Positions 24,780-33,801 of a stretch of 64,000 bases of DNA are shown here, one piece after another. How positions within the stretch are numbered: the first letter of the stretch is position 1; each line of letters begins with the position of its first letter. Location of the stretch: positions 434,001 to 498,000 of the forward strand of contig CAWATW010000010.1 in NCBI GenBank assembly GCA_963785075.1, read 5' to 3'. Source of the DNA: JAOUGY01 sp963785075 (GTDB lineage Bacteria; Actinomycetota; Acidimicrobiia; Spongiisociales; ZC4RG35). The position numbers were made by a program, and so were the translations under genes. The notes beneath the pieces are model-generated. The model searched no databases, was not told the DNA's origin, and was given only the letters and a program-made list of their open reading frames with translations.

Positions 24780-27509
24780 TCAGCCGGTGTTCCGCATCCC
24801 GGCCGCCACACCGTTCACCGTGAGCAGGAGGGCCCTCTGGAGGAGCGGGTCGTTCCCCCTCTCACTTCGCGTACGCTCGAGCAGAGCCACCTGCAGGTAG
24901 TTGAGGGGGTCCAGGTAGTAGTCGCGGACCGCCAGGGTGCGTTGGAGGAGCGGAGACGAATCGAGCAGTTCACGCCCTGTCAGCCTGCGAATCTCGAGCA
25001 GCGTGCGGCTGTACTCGTCCCGGATCACATCGAAGATGTGGTGCAGCGACGGGTCGACGAGAGTCTCCACGTACCGTCGGGCGATCGCCAGATCGGTCTT
25101 GGTCAACGTCATCTCCACGTTGGCGACGAACGCCTGCATGAAGCTGAAGATGGAGTGCATCTCCTCGACGGTGTCCCACACCCCGGCATCTCTGGCGGCC
25201 TTCAGTCCGGTGCCGACACCGAACCATCCGGGGATGATCTGTCGGGACTGGGTCCACCCGAACACCCAGGGGATCGCCCTCAGATCTTCGAGACCGGCGC
25301 CTCCACCCGGGCGGCGAGAAGGGCGGCTGCCGATGTTCATGTCGGCGAGCTCCTCCACGGGCGTCGACGACAGGAAGTAGTCGACCAGCCCGTCCATTTC
25401 CACGAGACTCCGGTAGGCGCCGAATGCCGCTCCAGAGATCGTCTCCCACGTGGCGGTCCAGCGATCGAGCACCGGCTTGGGCTGTCTGGAGACCCGGTGG
25501 AGGAGCGACGCTTCGAGAACGGAAGAGACCGCCAACTCCAAGGTGCGGGTTGCGAGTGCCGGAAGGCCATACTTGTCCGAGATCACCTCACCTTGTTCCG
25601 TCACCTTGATCGGGCCGTCGATCGTCCCGAATGGCTGGGCGAGTATCGCGGCGTGGCTCGGGCCGCCGCCACGGCCGATCGTGCCGCCCCGACCGTGAAA
25701 CAATCGCAGGGTCACGCCATGATCCTGTGCGGCGTTTCTCAGCAGCCGCTGGGCCTTGTAGATCTCCCACTGCGAGGTCGTGATGCCACCGAACTTGTTG
25801 GAATCCGAATATCCCAGCATCACCTCTTGGATGCCGCCGCGCAGCTCGACGACCCGCCGATAGGATCGTTTGGAAAGCAGCTCATCGAGCAGCTCGCCGG
25901 CCCGGCGCAGCTCTTCGATCGTTTCGAAGAGCGGGACGAATCCGATCCGGGCGATCCCGGCGTGAAGATCGATGAGGCCGGCGTCGCGGGCGAGCACAGC
26001 CGCCGCCAGCACATCGTCCACGCCTTCGGTCATCGAGATGATGTACGACTCGATGACGTCGCCGCCGAAACGATCGAGAGCCTCTCTGATGGCACCGAAC
26101 GTCCCGACGGTCGCCACGGCACGGCCATGCAGGTTGGTGGTGACGGGGGAGAGGGGCCGCCGGTTGTCGAGTTCCTCTGCGAGGAGTTCGGTCCGACCGC
26201 TTCGGTCCAATCCGTCGTAGTCGGTGTCGAGACGTTGGTAGAGCTGGGACAGCGCCTCGTGGTGACGAGCGGCGTGCTCACGGATGTCCATCGTGGCAAC
26301 GTGGAACCCGAAGATGGCGACGTTTCGCATCAGCCGCATCACGACACCATCGGCCAGCAGGTCCCCGGCATTCGCCCGAAGCGAATCCTGCAGGATGCGG
26401 AGCTCCGCCATCAGCTCGTCGGGTCCGGCGTAATCCCGGCCGGGGACGTGCCGGGCTCCTTCGCCGATGCGATGTCGGGTGTTGATCAGGCGTTGATGGA
26501 TGTACGCACACTTCAATCTGTACGGCTCACCCGCGTTGAGTCGATGGAAGCGTTGCCACACGGTTGGAAGATGTTCCCGGTCCTCGTTGAGACTGTCCGC
26601 CAGGTCCGCGGTGATCGACCGGATGCGGGTCGAAGTCGACAGCTCTTCGGCGACGCGCTCCACCATGTCGATGAGATTGCGAAGACCGTGCTCGTGCTGC
26701 ATCTCGAGCACTTCCATCGTCACGCCAGGGGTGATCGAAGGGTTACCGTCGCGATCTCCACCCACCCACGTGCCAAATCGCATCACGGGCCGTGAATCTG
26801 CCGCCCCCTCGACCATCCGATCGATACCCATGGCGACCTCTTCCGCCAGATCGGGTGTCACCTGCTCGAACATCTGGTTCAGATAGAAGATCGCCGATCT
26901 AGCCTCGTCGATCGGTTGAGGGCGCTCCGCACGAAGTTCGTCGGTCTGCCAGATCTGGTCGATGTACTCGGCGATGCGTCGGTCGATCACGTCGCGCTCC
27001 CGATCGGTACGACGCGGGTCGTGGCGGTCGTCGAGGAGATCTGCGATTCGCCCCAGCTTCGTGAGCAGGGTTCGACGAGTCGCCTCGGTGGGATGTGCCG
27101 TGAAGACCGGACGGAGCTCGAGGCGTTCGACGACGGCGGCGACCAGACCGGGGTCGAGGTGCGCATCGATGACACGATCCACCGTGGCCCGGAACGTGCG
27201 CGCCTCGTCGAGGTAGGCCGGATCGCCGACCCTGTGGGTCTGCTCTGCGACATTGGCGAGATAGAAGTAGGCCGAGAAGGCACGGACGAGATTGATCACC
27301 TGATGCAGATCGAGCGGTGCCAAGAGCTCTTCGAGCCGTCCAGCTGCGCCGGTGTCGGCGTCGGTGCGGATCGCCTTGGTCGTCGCACGAACCTGCTCGA
27401 CGAGATCAAGCAGTCCGGCCCCATGCTGGCGCGTCAAAGCGTCACCAAGTTGATTTCCCAGCCGGCGGATGTCGTTCCTGAGGGCTTCGTCCCGAGCCAC
27501 GTCACTCAC
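24780..27509 (-). CDS. ppc: Phosphoenolpyruvate carboxylase
   Basis: A 909-residue PEP carboxylase making oxaloacetate from PEP and bicarbonate, an anaplerotic enzyme of the TCA cycle. Catalytic His in VFTAHPTEATRR (about 139), GGDRDGNPSITP, the GYSDSNKFGGI loop, FHGRGGTIGRGGGP, QSRQIIPGWFGVG and the C-terminal allosteric end RNTG are all present. The start is placed at GTG 27509 because a TACGCT box lies seven bases upstream. The frame stays open further into the repeat block but that part is composed of repeat sequence. Confidence 0.96.
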   Translation of the reverse strand: MSDVARDEALRNDIRRLGNQLGDALTRQHGAGLLDLVEQVRATTKAIRTDADTGAAGRLEELLAPLDLHQVINLVRAFSAYFYLANVAEQTHRVGDPAYLDEARTFRATVDRVIDAHLDPGLVAAVVERLELRPVFTAHPTEATRRTLLTKLGRIADLLDDRHDPRRTDRERDVIDRRIAEYIDQIWQTDELRAERPQPIDEARSAIFYLNQMFEQVTPDLAEEVAMGIDRMVEGAADSRPVMRFGTWVGGDRDGNPSITPGVTMEVLEMQHEHGLRNLIDMVERVAEELSTSTRIRSITADLADSLNEDREHLPTVWQRFHRLNAGEPYRLKCAYIHQRLINTRHRIGEGARHVPGRDYAGPDELMAELRILQDSLRANAGDLLADGVVMRLMRNVAIFGFHVATMDIREHAARHHEALSQLYQRLDTDYDGLDRSGRTELLAEELDNRRPLSPVTTNLHGRAVATVGTFGAIREALDRFGGDVIESYIISMTEGVDDVLAAAVLARDAGLIDLHAGIARIGFVPLFETIEELRRAGELLDELLSKRSYRRVVELRGGIQEVMLGYSDSNKFGGITTSQWEIYKAQRLLRNAAQDHGVTLRLFHGRGGTIGRGGGPSHAAILAQPFGTIDGPIKVTEQGEVISDKYGLPALATRTLELAVSSVLEASLLHRVSRQPKPVLDRWTATWETISGAAFGAYRSLVEMDGLVDYFLSSTPVEELADMNIGSRPSRRPGGGAGLEDLRAIPWVFGWTQSRQIIPGWFGVGTGLKAARDAGVWDTVEEMHSIFSFMQAFVANVEMTLTKTDLAIARRYVETLVDPSLHHIFDVIRDEYSRTLLEIRRLTGRELLDSSPLLQRTLAVRDYYLDPLNYLQVALLERTRSERGNDPLLQRALLLTVNGVAAGMRNTG

Positions 27510-27516
27510 GGCCGCA

Positions 27517-27522
27517 AGCGTA
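27517..27522 (-). promoter_or_regulatory. -10 box TACGCT, leaderless ppc
   Basis: TACGCT on the minus strand ends seven bases before the GTG at 27509 and lies at the edge of the repeat block that starts at 27531. Confidence 0.55.
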
Positions 27523-27530
27523 CCGTCACT

Positions 27531-28378
27531 TCTGGGGGGCGACCCCCAGACCCCCGCTGCCGTCGTGACGTGAGGTGGGTCCGGGTCGGGCGGCTTCAGG
27601 TCACGGTGCACGGTGGAGCTGTGGTTCGGTTCGGAGTCTGGGGACTGGAGACTCCGGTTTCTGGGAGGCGCCAGACCCCGCTGCGTCGTGACGTGAGGTG
27701 GGTCGGGTCGGGCGGCTTCAGGTCACGGTGCACGGTGGAGCTGTGGTTCGAGTTGACTGGAACCGGAGACTGGGGACTGGAGACTCCGGTTTCTGGGAGG
27801 CGACCCCCAGACCACCGCTGCCGTCGTGACGGCGGGTGTTTCCGGTTCGGGCGGCGTTAGGCGATGATGCATGGTGGAGCTGTGGTTCGAGTTGACTGGA
27901 ACCGGAGTCTGGGGACTGGAGACTCCTGTTTCTGGGAGGCGACCCCCAGACCCCCGCTGCCGTCGTGACGTGAGGTGGTCCGGGTCGGGCGGCGTCAGGT
28001 CACGGTGCACGGTGGAGCTCTGGTTCGAGTTGACTGGAGACCGGAGACTGGGGACTGGAGACTCCGGTTTCTGGGGGGCGACCCCCAGACCCCCGAGTGC
28101 CGTCCTGACGACAACGCCAGTCGGGTTGGGCGGCTTCAGGTGACGGTGCACGGTGAAGCCGTGGTTCGCGTCCTTGGCCGCGCAAGACGCATGACGCAAG
28201 ACCCGAGTCAGTGACGGTGCACGGTGCAGCCGTGGTTCGCGTCTGGCCGCGAAGACGCAAGACGCAAGACCCGAGTCAGGTGACGGTGCACGGTGAAGCC
28301 GTGGTTCGCGTCCTGGCCGCGCAAGACGCAAGACGCATGACGCATGACCCGAGACGCATGACGCAAGACCATGACTCT
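27531..28378. repeat. Intergenic tandem repeat block built on a 7-bp period
   Basis: The 913-base gap between ppc and ffh is filled by diverged repeats. Type A units begin TCTGGG at 27531, 27660, 27792, 27931 and 28070, so spacing is 129, 132, 139 and 139 bases, close to 20 x 7. Type B units begin TGACGGTGC at 28141, 28212 and 28281 (71 and 69 bases, about 10 x 7). Both share a core, GGTGCACGGTG then GTGGTTCG. Within units, sub-repeats of seven bases are visible, for example GGAGACT/GGGGACT and, at 28189-28376, ACGCAAG/ACGCATG. No cas genes, spacers or open frames with protein character occur. The remaining bases before ffh hold its promoter. Confidence 0.9.
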
Positions 28379-28406
28379 GACCGACGACGTGGGTCTCACC
28401 CTCGCC

Positions 28407-28412
28407 TACCCT
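28407..28412 (+). promoter_or_regulatory. -10 box TACCCT of ffh
   Basis: TACCCT ends ten bases before the ffh ATG at 28423, just outside the repeat block, leaving a leader of zero to a few bases. Confidence 0.45.
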
Positions 28413-28422
28413 GTAGACCTGC

Positions 28423-29766
28423 ATGTTCGACACACTCACTGATCGCTTCGAAGGCGTCTTCGACAAGCTCCGCGGCAAGGGACGGCTGTCAGAGCAGGAC
28501 GTCGATGCTGCGCTCCGCGAGGTCCGCCTTGCGTTGCTGGAGGCCGATGTCAATGTCTCGGTCGTGAAAGGCCTGCTCGCCCGGATCAAGGAACGGGCGG
28601 TGGGGGCGGACGTTCAGAAGAGCCTGTCGCCGGGACAGCAGGTGATCAAGATCGTTCACGAGGAGCTGATCGCCACGTTGGGTGAGAAGGCGGTTCCGAT
28701 CAACAAGGGCCCGTCACCCCTGACGATCCTCATGGTGGGTCTTCAGGGTTCGGGAAAGACCACTTCGGCCGGCAAGCTGGCCAAACATCTCAAAGGTCAG
28801 GGGCGTCGCCCCATGCTGATCGCGGCCGATCTTCAACGGCCTGGTGCGGTGGATCAGCTCGAGACCCTGGGTCGCCGGATCGAAGTACCGGTGTTCACCG
28901 ACCGAACCTCCAAGCCGCGCCGGCTGGTCAAGGCTGGGATGAAGGAAGCGGTTCGGTTCGGTCACGACACGGTGATCATCGACACCGCCGGTCGACTCCA
29001 GATCGACAAGGCCTTGATGGACGAGCTCGCGGACATCCGCAAAGAGGTCAACCCTCACGAGGTGCTGCTCGTCGTCGACGCGATGACCGGTCAGGACGCC
29101 GTGAACGTCGCCAAGGGCTTTTCGGAGCAGACGAATGTGACAGGCGTCGTGCTTTCGAAGCTCGACGGCGACGCTCGTGGCGGTGCGGCCATCTCCGTCC
29201 GCGAGGTGACCGGTGTCCCGATCAAGTTTGCCGGCCTGGGCGAGGGGCTCGAGGATTTCGAGCCGTTCCATCCTGATCGGATGGCGAGTCGCATTCTCGG
29301 GATGGGCGACGTCATGACCCTCATCGAAAAGGCCGAGCAGACCTTCGATGAGAAGGAGGCCGAGAAGGCCGCCCGGAAGATGCAGAAAGGCACCTTCGAT
29401 CTGGAGGACTTCCTCGAACAGTTCCAGATGTTGAAGCGGATGGGGCCTCTCAAGGACGTTCTTGCTATGCTGCCGGGCGCCGGTTCGGCACTTCGCGACG
29501 TCGATGTCAACGACAAAGACCTCGCTCGGGTTGAGGCGATCATCCGCTCGATGACCCCGAACGAACGGGCAAACCCCAAAATCATCGGCGGCAGCCGCCG
29601 CAAACGGATCGCGGCCGGGTCGGGCACCACCCCCCAGGACGTGAATCGGCTGCTCAAGCAGTTCGCCGATGCGCAGAAGATGATGAAGATGATGGCCGGC
29701 GGAAAAGGGATCCCGGGTATGCCCGGGGTGCCGGCAATGCGTGGCGGGAAGCGCGGACGACGCTGA
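28423..29766 (+). CDS. ffh: Signal recognition particle protein Ffh
   Basis: The 447-residue SRP54 GTPase that binds signal peptides with the SRP RNA and docks on FtsY. The N domain has ALREVRLALLEADVN. The G domain has GLQGSGKTT, DLQRPGAVDQL, DTAGR and SKLDGDARGG. The C-terminal M domain (about 300-447) is rich in Met, ending in an MMKMMAGGKG...GMPG tail and a basic RGGKRGRR. Length is normal. It starts a plus-strand unit with rpsP, a KH protein and rimM. Confidence 0.97.
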   Translation: MFDTLTDRFEGVFDKLRGKGRLSEQDVDAALREVRLALLEADVNVSVVKGLLARIKERAVGADVQKSLSPGQQVIKIVHEELIATLGEKAVPINKGPSPLTILMVGLQGSGKTTSAGKLAKHLKGQGRRPMLIAADLQRPGAVDQLETLGRRIEVPVFTDRTSKPRRLVKAGMKEAVRFGHDTVIIDTAGRLQIDKALMDELADIRKEVNPHEVLLVVDAMTGQDAVNVAKGFSEQTNVTGVVLSKLDGDARGGAAISVREVTGVPIKFAGLGEGLEDFEPFHPDRMASRILGMGDVMTLIEKAEQTFDEKEAEKAARKMQKGTFDLEDFLEQFQMLKRMGPLKDVLAMLPGAGSALRDVDVNDKDLARVEAIIRSMTPNERANPKIIGGSRRKRIAAGSGTTPQDVNRLLKQFADAQKMMKMMAGGKGIPGMPGVPAMRGGKRGRR

Positions 29767-29845
29767 ATCCCGTCCCGGAGCCGAGCCTGCATACAATTCT
29801 GCGCACCGAACACTCCCAATACGAATCGACAGAGGTGGAAAGCAA

Positions 29846-30259
29846 ATGGCCGTCAAGTTGCGTCTGATGCGGATGGGCAAGAAGCGCTCCGCCTATTACC
29901 GCGTCGTCGTCATGGATGGCCGTGCCCCTCGGGACGGCCGCTATATCGACCTGATCGGGCGGTATGACCCGAACCAGGAACCGTCGATGATCGAAATCGA
30001 CAACGACAAGGCGATCGACTGGATGAAGAAGGGGGCGCAGCCGACCGAGGCGGTCGCCAAGCTCCTCGAGATCAGTGGCGCGATGTCGCGGTACAAGGTT
30101 GCGTCCGGCAAGATCCACACCGTTGCTTCTTCCGCTCCCACTCCGGTGCCGGAGCCTGAGCCGGCAGCGTCCGAGGACTCCGGGTCGGAAGTAGCCGAGC
30201 CCACCGGGGCCGAGGCGGAGGCTGATGCCACCGCCACCCAGTCATCCGAGGAGGAATGA
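29846..30259 (+). CDS. rpsP: Ribosomal protein bS16
   Basis: A 137-residue small-subunit protein beginning AVKLRLMRMGKKRSAYYRVVVMD, with RYIDLIGRYDPNQEP and KGAQPTEAVAKLL. The first 90 residues match S16. The last 40 or so are a Pro/Glu/Ala/Ser acidic tail ending EEE, a feature of many actinobacterial S16 proteins. GAGGTGG lies seven bases before the ATG. It is 79 bases after ffh and overlaps or abuts the KH gene. Confidence 0.97.
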   Translation: MAVKLRLMRMGKKRSAYYRVVVMDGRAPRDGRYIDLIGRYDPNQEPSMIEIDNDKAIDWMKKGAQPTEAVAKLLEISGAMSRYKVASGKIHTVASSAPTPVPEPEPAASEDSGSEVAEPTGAEAEADATATQSSEEE

Positions 30260-30261
30260 CC

Positions 30262-30513
30262 GTGGCAAAAGGCGAGATCGTCCAGAACGTCGTCGGATAC
30301 GTGGTCAAGTCGATCGTCGAGTCTCCGGACCAGGTCCAGGTGACGATGGTGGAGCAAGGCCCGGACGAGGTCGTGGCCGAAGTCCGCACGGCCAAGGGCG
30401 ACATGGGCCGTGTGATCGGGCGTCGGGGCCGGGTGGCGCGGGCGATCCGCACGGTCGCTCAGGCGGCTGCTGAAGAAGAAGGATTGAGTGCCGGGGTCGA
30501 GTTCGTCGACTGA
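30262..30513 (+). CDS. KH-domain RNA-binding protein (YlqC/KhpA family)
   Basis: An 83-residue single KH-domain protein. The RNA-binding GxxG loop is VIGRRGRVARAIRTV in the second half. The family (KhpA/YlqC) binds RNA, often with KhpB, and is regularly found between rpsP and rimM. GTG at 30262 is preferred because GAGGAGG lies about seven bases upstream. The ATG at 30256, which overlaps the rpsP stop, would be too close to that site. Confidence 0.9.
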   Translation: MAKGEIVQNVVGYVVKSIVESPDQVQVTMVEQGPDEVVAEVRTAKGDMGRVIGRRGRVARAIRTVAQAAAEEEGLSAGVEFVD

Positions 30514-30532
30514 TTCCGTTCCTGGCGGACAT

Positions 30533-31021
30533 GTGATCGTTGGACGGGTCGGCAAACCGCACGGTTTGAAGGGTGACGTCTTCGTCTTCCCGCACACCGA
30601 CCACCCCGATCGGTTTGCCCCTCGATCCGAGTTGTTCGTGGATGGTCGAACCGTCACCGTCGCTTCTTCGCGAACGGCGGAGGGGCGGCTCATCGTTCGG
30701 TTTTCGCACATCACCGGTCGTCAGCAGGCGGAGGCCATACGCGGGTCGTTCGTCACGATTCCCGAGTCCGCGCGTCGGTCGCTCGATGACGACGAGTGGT
30801 GGCCAGACGAACTCGTCGGACTGCGGGTTCTCGATCACGCCGGTGAACCTCGAGGCGAGGTGATCGACTTCGTAGAGGGTGTCGCTCAGGACAGGCTGCT
30901 GGTCAGGGTCGAGGGGTTCGAAGTCGAGGTTCCATTCGTGAAGGCCGTCGTCCCGGAGGTGGATGTCGACGCCGGGCACATCCGTCTCGCGAACATCGAG
31001 GGGCTGCTCAGCCCAGAGTGA
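30533..31021 (+). CDS. rimM: Ribosome maturation factor RimM
   Basis: A 162-residue 16S processing factor that binds S19 during 30S assembly. The N-terminal RimM domain has VGRVGKPHGLKGDVFV and the C-terminal PRC-barrel part has WWPDELVGLRVLD then EVEVPFVKAVVPEVD. GTG at 30533 gives the family's usual N-terminus. The in-frame GTG at 30488 would add 15 Ser-rich residues and overlap the KH gene. Its 3' end overlaps the convergent lipoprotein gene by 14 bases. TrmD, normally next, is displaced by three genes. Confidence 0.9.
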   Translation: MIVGRVGKPHGLKGDVFVFPHTDHPDRFAPRSELFVDGRTVTVASSRTAEGRLIVRFSHITGRQQAEAIRGSFVTIPESARRSLDDDEWWPDELVGLRVLDHAGEPRGEVIDFVEGVAQDRLLVRVEGFEVEVPFVKAVVPEVDVDAGHIRLANIEGLLSPE

Positions 31022-31886
31022 GCGACAGCATGGGTCCATCGTCGACGGTGATGGTGACATCGCCTGCCGGCCCATCCGGGAAGACCATGGAGAAGCCTCC
31101 CCATGTGTGGGAACTGGTGCCGACCGTGGCCTGCCCTATCACCGTGCTTCCATCCGGTGCGTTGAGTACACCGCCGATCCGGTCGTCGCCATTCAGGGTG
31201 TAGCCGGTGATCGTCACCGGGTAGCGCGAGACCTCGGGATCGGGGCCGATGACGACCACATCGCCGGACCTCACCGGTGAGGTCGGATACGCGTCACCGC
31301 CCGGCGTCACGTCGATGATCACGGCGGCGGGCGCCGACTCGGCCAGAACCCTGGCGAACACCGGTTCCCGGAGAACTATGTCGAGCATGAGCGTCTCATC
31401 GACCTGGGTCACAGCGTATATCCGGTCGATCCAACCCGTCTCGACCACCTGCTCACCGATAACAGTGTCGGTCACCGTCGGCCCGAAGGTGACCCTGATC
31501 ACGCCGGCATATCTCAGGAACTGGACGTCCACTTCCGGCGGTGATACCGCCGGTGCACCCTCCAGTGTGGCGAATGTCATGTGGAGGCGCTGGCATCCCC
31601 CGACGGCTGCCCAACCGAGCGACTGGATGATTGCCGCATCCGACTCTTCCACGCCACCCGCCCCGACCAGTCCGCTCTCGGTGAAGACCACGTCGGGTTG
31701 CCCGCACAGATCACCGTCGAACTCGTCGTCGTCGCCCGAGGTCGTGGGAGCGGTACTCGAAGCGACAGCAGACGCAGTGGTCGTCGTCACGTCGAGGGTG
31801 GTCGGCGTCGTTGGGTCGACGGCAGGAGATCCGATACAGGCGGCGGACACCAGGGCCATGAGCACGATGGCAGCCTTCCGGGTCAT
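31008..31886 (-). CDS. Lipoprotein with AMIN-like and Gmad2-type Ig-like domains
   Basis: A 292-residue exported lipoprotein. Signal AIVLMALVSAAC with Cys17 lipidated, a Thr/Ser/Asp-rich spacer, an AMIN-like beta domain (about 95-190, VDVQFLRYAGVIRVTFGP and ETLMLDIVLREP), then a C-terminal Gmad2 immunoglobulin-like domain (ITGYTLNG then GGFSMVFPDGPAG). Such proteins are often linked to spore germination or cell-wall binding, but their function is not defined. ATG 31886 is chosen because TAGCCT lies six bases upstream. The TTG before it is an unlikely start. It is divergent from the NarL-type two-component genes 83 bases away. Confidence 0.8.
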   Translation of the reverse strand: MTRKAAIVLMALVSAACIGSPAVDPTTPTTLDVTTTTASAVASSTAPTTSGDDDEFDGDLCGQPDVVFTESGLVGAGGVEESDAAIIQSLGWAAVGGCQRLHMTFATLEGAPAVSPPEVDVQFLRYAGVIRVTFGPTVTDTVIGEQVVETGWIDRIYAVTQVDETLMLDIVLREPVFARVLAESAPAAVIIDVTPGGDAYPTSPVRSGDVVVIGPDPEVSRYPVTITGYTLNGDDRIGGVLNAPDGSTVIGQATVGTSSHTWGGFSMVFPDGPAGDVTITVDDGPMLSLTLG

Positions 31887-31892
31887 CAAGGC

Positions 31893-31898
31893 AGGCTA
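31893..31898 (-). promoter_or_regulatory. -10 box TAGCCT, leaderless AMIN/Gmad2 lipoprotein gene
   Basis: TAGCCT on the minus strand is exactly six bases from the ATG at 31886. Confidence 0.6.
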
Positions 31899-31956
31899 CC
31901 GGTTGGCGCCGGGCACAAGGCTCGGCTCGGTCGCTCGGCGCGTGTCACCTGCCCCG

Positions 31957-31962
31957 TAACCT
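31957..31962 (+). promoter_or_regulatory. -10 box TAACCT of the NarL-type two-component operon
   Basis: TAACCT is seven bases before the ATG at 31970. With the oppositely oriented TAGCCT at 31893 it makes a compact divergent promoter pair. Confidence 0.5.
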
Positions 31963-31969
31963 GTACGGC

Positions 31970-33094
31970 ATGGATCGACTCCTGGATCGTCTCCAAGAAC
32001 GCAGCGAGTTCGAGCTCGTCCTTCGCCGCGTTGCCCACGGAGCTCGAATGCTGGGTCTCGGCTGGTGGATTGCGCTCGGAATGGTCACCCTGTTCTCTGA
32101 GGGCGTGGCCGACGATCCCGGTTGGGTGATCGTCTCGATCGCGCTCGCCGCGGTGTGGGCGGTCGCAACCTCTCTGATGTATCGGATCGACGCATCGCTG
32201 GGGACATCCCGGCTCACCGTGGGGGTCGACGTCGTGCTCGCGGTGTTCTCGGTCTTGGCATCCCGGTTCTTGGCGGTCTCGACCGTCGGGATCTACGGAG
32301 GGTTTCCGATCCTGGTGGTGGTGATCGCGGCCATCAGGAGCCCCCTCGCCGCATGGATCGCAGCCGCGACGTTGGCGGTGACCACCGCCGGCCAGCTGAT
32401 CGTGCAGGCGATCTCAGAGCGAGATTTTGCACAGCCGGTCTCTCAGATCTTCGTGTACGTCGCCGGCGCCTTCATCGTCACGTGGGCCGTGACCACGCTG
32501 AGGCGTTCGGACCGAGCGATCCTGGCTGCCCGTGAGGAACTCGCCCGCACCCAGGAGCGGTCACGGATCTCGGCACACCTCCACGATTCGGTGCTCCAGA
32601 CGTTGGCGCTCATCCAGCGGGCGGCAGAACGGCCGTCGGAGGTGGTGGCGCTGTCGCGTCGACAGGAACGCGAGCTCCGGGGGTGGTTGTATGGCGACGA
32701 GGGAGCGGGTGAGGAGGGCCTCGCCGACTCGCTCCGACGCACCGCCGCCGACGTCGAAGAACGATATGGGGTTCCGATCGACGTCGTGGCGGTGGGCGAC
32801 TCGCTCGAGCAGAGCGTGGTCATCCCGCTGGTGGCGGCCGCCCGAGAGTCCATGGTCAACGCTTCGAAGCACTCAGGGGCCGATTCGGTGTCGGTGTATG
32901 CCGAGGTGACCGACGCAACGGCGGTGTTGTACGTGCGTGACAGAGGGCACGGGTTCGATCCGCAGTCGATCCCTTCGGATCGGCGTGGCATCTCTGATTC
33001 CATAGAAAAGAGGCTGGAAGCAATCAGTGGGGCGGCCATCCTGAGGACGAGCCCCGACCGTGGTACCGAGTGGAAGCTGGAGGCGCCCCTGTGA
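31970..33094 (+). CDS. NarL-type sensor histidine kinase
   Basis: A 374-residue histidine kinase of the HPK7 (DesK/NarX-like) type. Residues 25-175 hold about five to six membrane helices forming a membrane-embedded sensor. The HisKA_3 motif has phospho-acceptor His205 in ISAHLHDSVLQTLALIQ. The ATPase domain has SMVNASKHSGADSV, VRDRGHGFDPQS and RRGISDSIEKRLEAISG. It overlaps its regulator (GTGA). The signal is unknown. The divergent AMIN/Gmad2 lipoprotein may be a target or a co-sensor. Confidence 0.9.
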   Translation: MDRLLDRLQERSEFELVLRRVAHGARMLGLGWWIALGMVTLFSEGVADDPGWVIVSIALAAVWAVATSLMYRIDASLGTSRLTVGVDVVLAVFSVLASRFLAVSTVGIYGGFPILVVVIAAIRSPLAAWIAAATLAVTTAGQLIVQAISERDFAQPVSQIFVYVAGAFIVTWAVTTLRRSDRAILAAREELARTQERSRISAHLHDSVLQTLALIQRAAERPSEVVALSRRQERELRGWLYGDEGAGEEGLADSLRRTAADVEERYGVPIDVVAVGDSLEQSVVIPLVAAARESMVNASKHSGADSVSVYAEVTDATAVLYVRDRGHGFDPQSIPSDRRGISDSIEKRLEAISGAAILRTSPDRGTEWKLEAPL

Positions 33095-33732
33095 CCGACC
33101 CGATCCAACTGTTCATCGTCGATGACCACGACATCTTCCGAGCGGGGCTCAAGGCAGAGCTCCCGCCGGACATCACGGTGATCGGTGAGGCATCGGACAC
33201 CCAAGGGGCCATCGAACTCATCACAGAGCGGCTTCCCACGGTCGTGTTGCTCGACGTCCACCTCCCCGGCGGGGGAGGCCGGGAAGTGGTCGAAAAAGTA
33301 CGCGAGAAGGCCCCAGACATGCTGTTCCTGGCACTATCGGCATCCGATGCACCCGGAGACGTCGTGTCGGTGGTGAGAGCAGGAGCCCGCGGGTACGTGA
33401 CCAAGACCATCTCGTCCGAGGAGCTCGCCGACGCAATCCGAAGAGTTGCCGGTGGCGATGCCGTCTTCTCGCCACGCCTCGCCGGTTTCGTCCTCGATGC
33501 CTTCTCGTCCATCCCGGTCGACGTCGTCGACGCCGAACTCGGGGCTCTGACAGAACGTGAACGTGAGGTCTTGCAGCTGATCGCACGCGGCTACACGTAC
33601 CGGGAAACCGGCGAGGAGCTGTACATCTCGGTCAAAACCGTGGAGAGCCACGTCTCGAACGTCCTCCGCAAGCTCCAGCTCTCGAATCGCAACGAGCTCA
33701 CCAGATGGGCGGCCGAGCGGAGACTCATCTAG
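33091..33732 (+). CDS. NarL/LuxR-family response regulator
   Basis: A 213-residue regulator. Receiver domain with Asp11/Asp12, phospho-acceptor Asp55 in VVLLDVHLPGG and TKTISSEEL containing the conserved Lys. C-terminal LuxR helix-turn-helix LTEREREVLQLIARGYTYRETG followed by ISVKTVESHVSNVLRKLQLSNRNEL. GTG at 33091 overlaps the kinase stop. An intergenic heptamer array begins immediately after its stop codon. Confidence 0.93.
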   Translation: MTDPIQLFIVDDHDIFRAGLKAELPPDITVIGEASDTQGAIELITERLPTVVLLDVHLPGGGGREVVEKVREKAPDMLFLALSASDAPGDVVSVVRAGARGYVTKTISSEELADAIRRVAGGDAVFSPRLAGFVLDAFSSIPVDVVDAELGALTEREREVLQLIARGYTYRETGEELYISVKTVESHVSNVLRKLQLSNRNELTRWAAERRLI

Positions 33733-33788
33733 ACCGGTCCCCGGTCCCCGGTCCCCGGTCTCCAGTCTCCGGTCCCCGGTCCCGGCTG
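33733..33788. repeat. Heptamer array, consensus CCCGGTC
   Basis: About eight tandem 7-base units follow the response-regulator stop: ACCGGTC, CCCGGTC three times, TCCAGTC, TCCGGTC, CCCGGTC and a degenerate CCGGCTG. Not coding. Confidence 0.85.
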
Positions 33789-33801
33789 TGCGGGTGAATG
33801 C

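Noticed and set aside
24942..26795. 617-codon plus-strand open frame inside ppc
   Set aside because: Antisense to ppc, which carries all catalytic motifs.
27531..28378. CRISPR array
   Set aside because: Units are contiguous and diverged, 129-139 or about 70 bases long, with no unique spacers, and no cas genes occur.
27723..28589. Long minus-strand open frame across the repeat block
   Set aside because: It translates only repeated peptides from the 139- and 70-base units and runs into the ffh 5' region.
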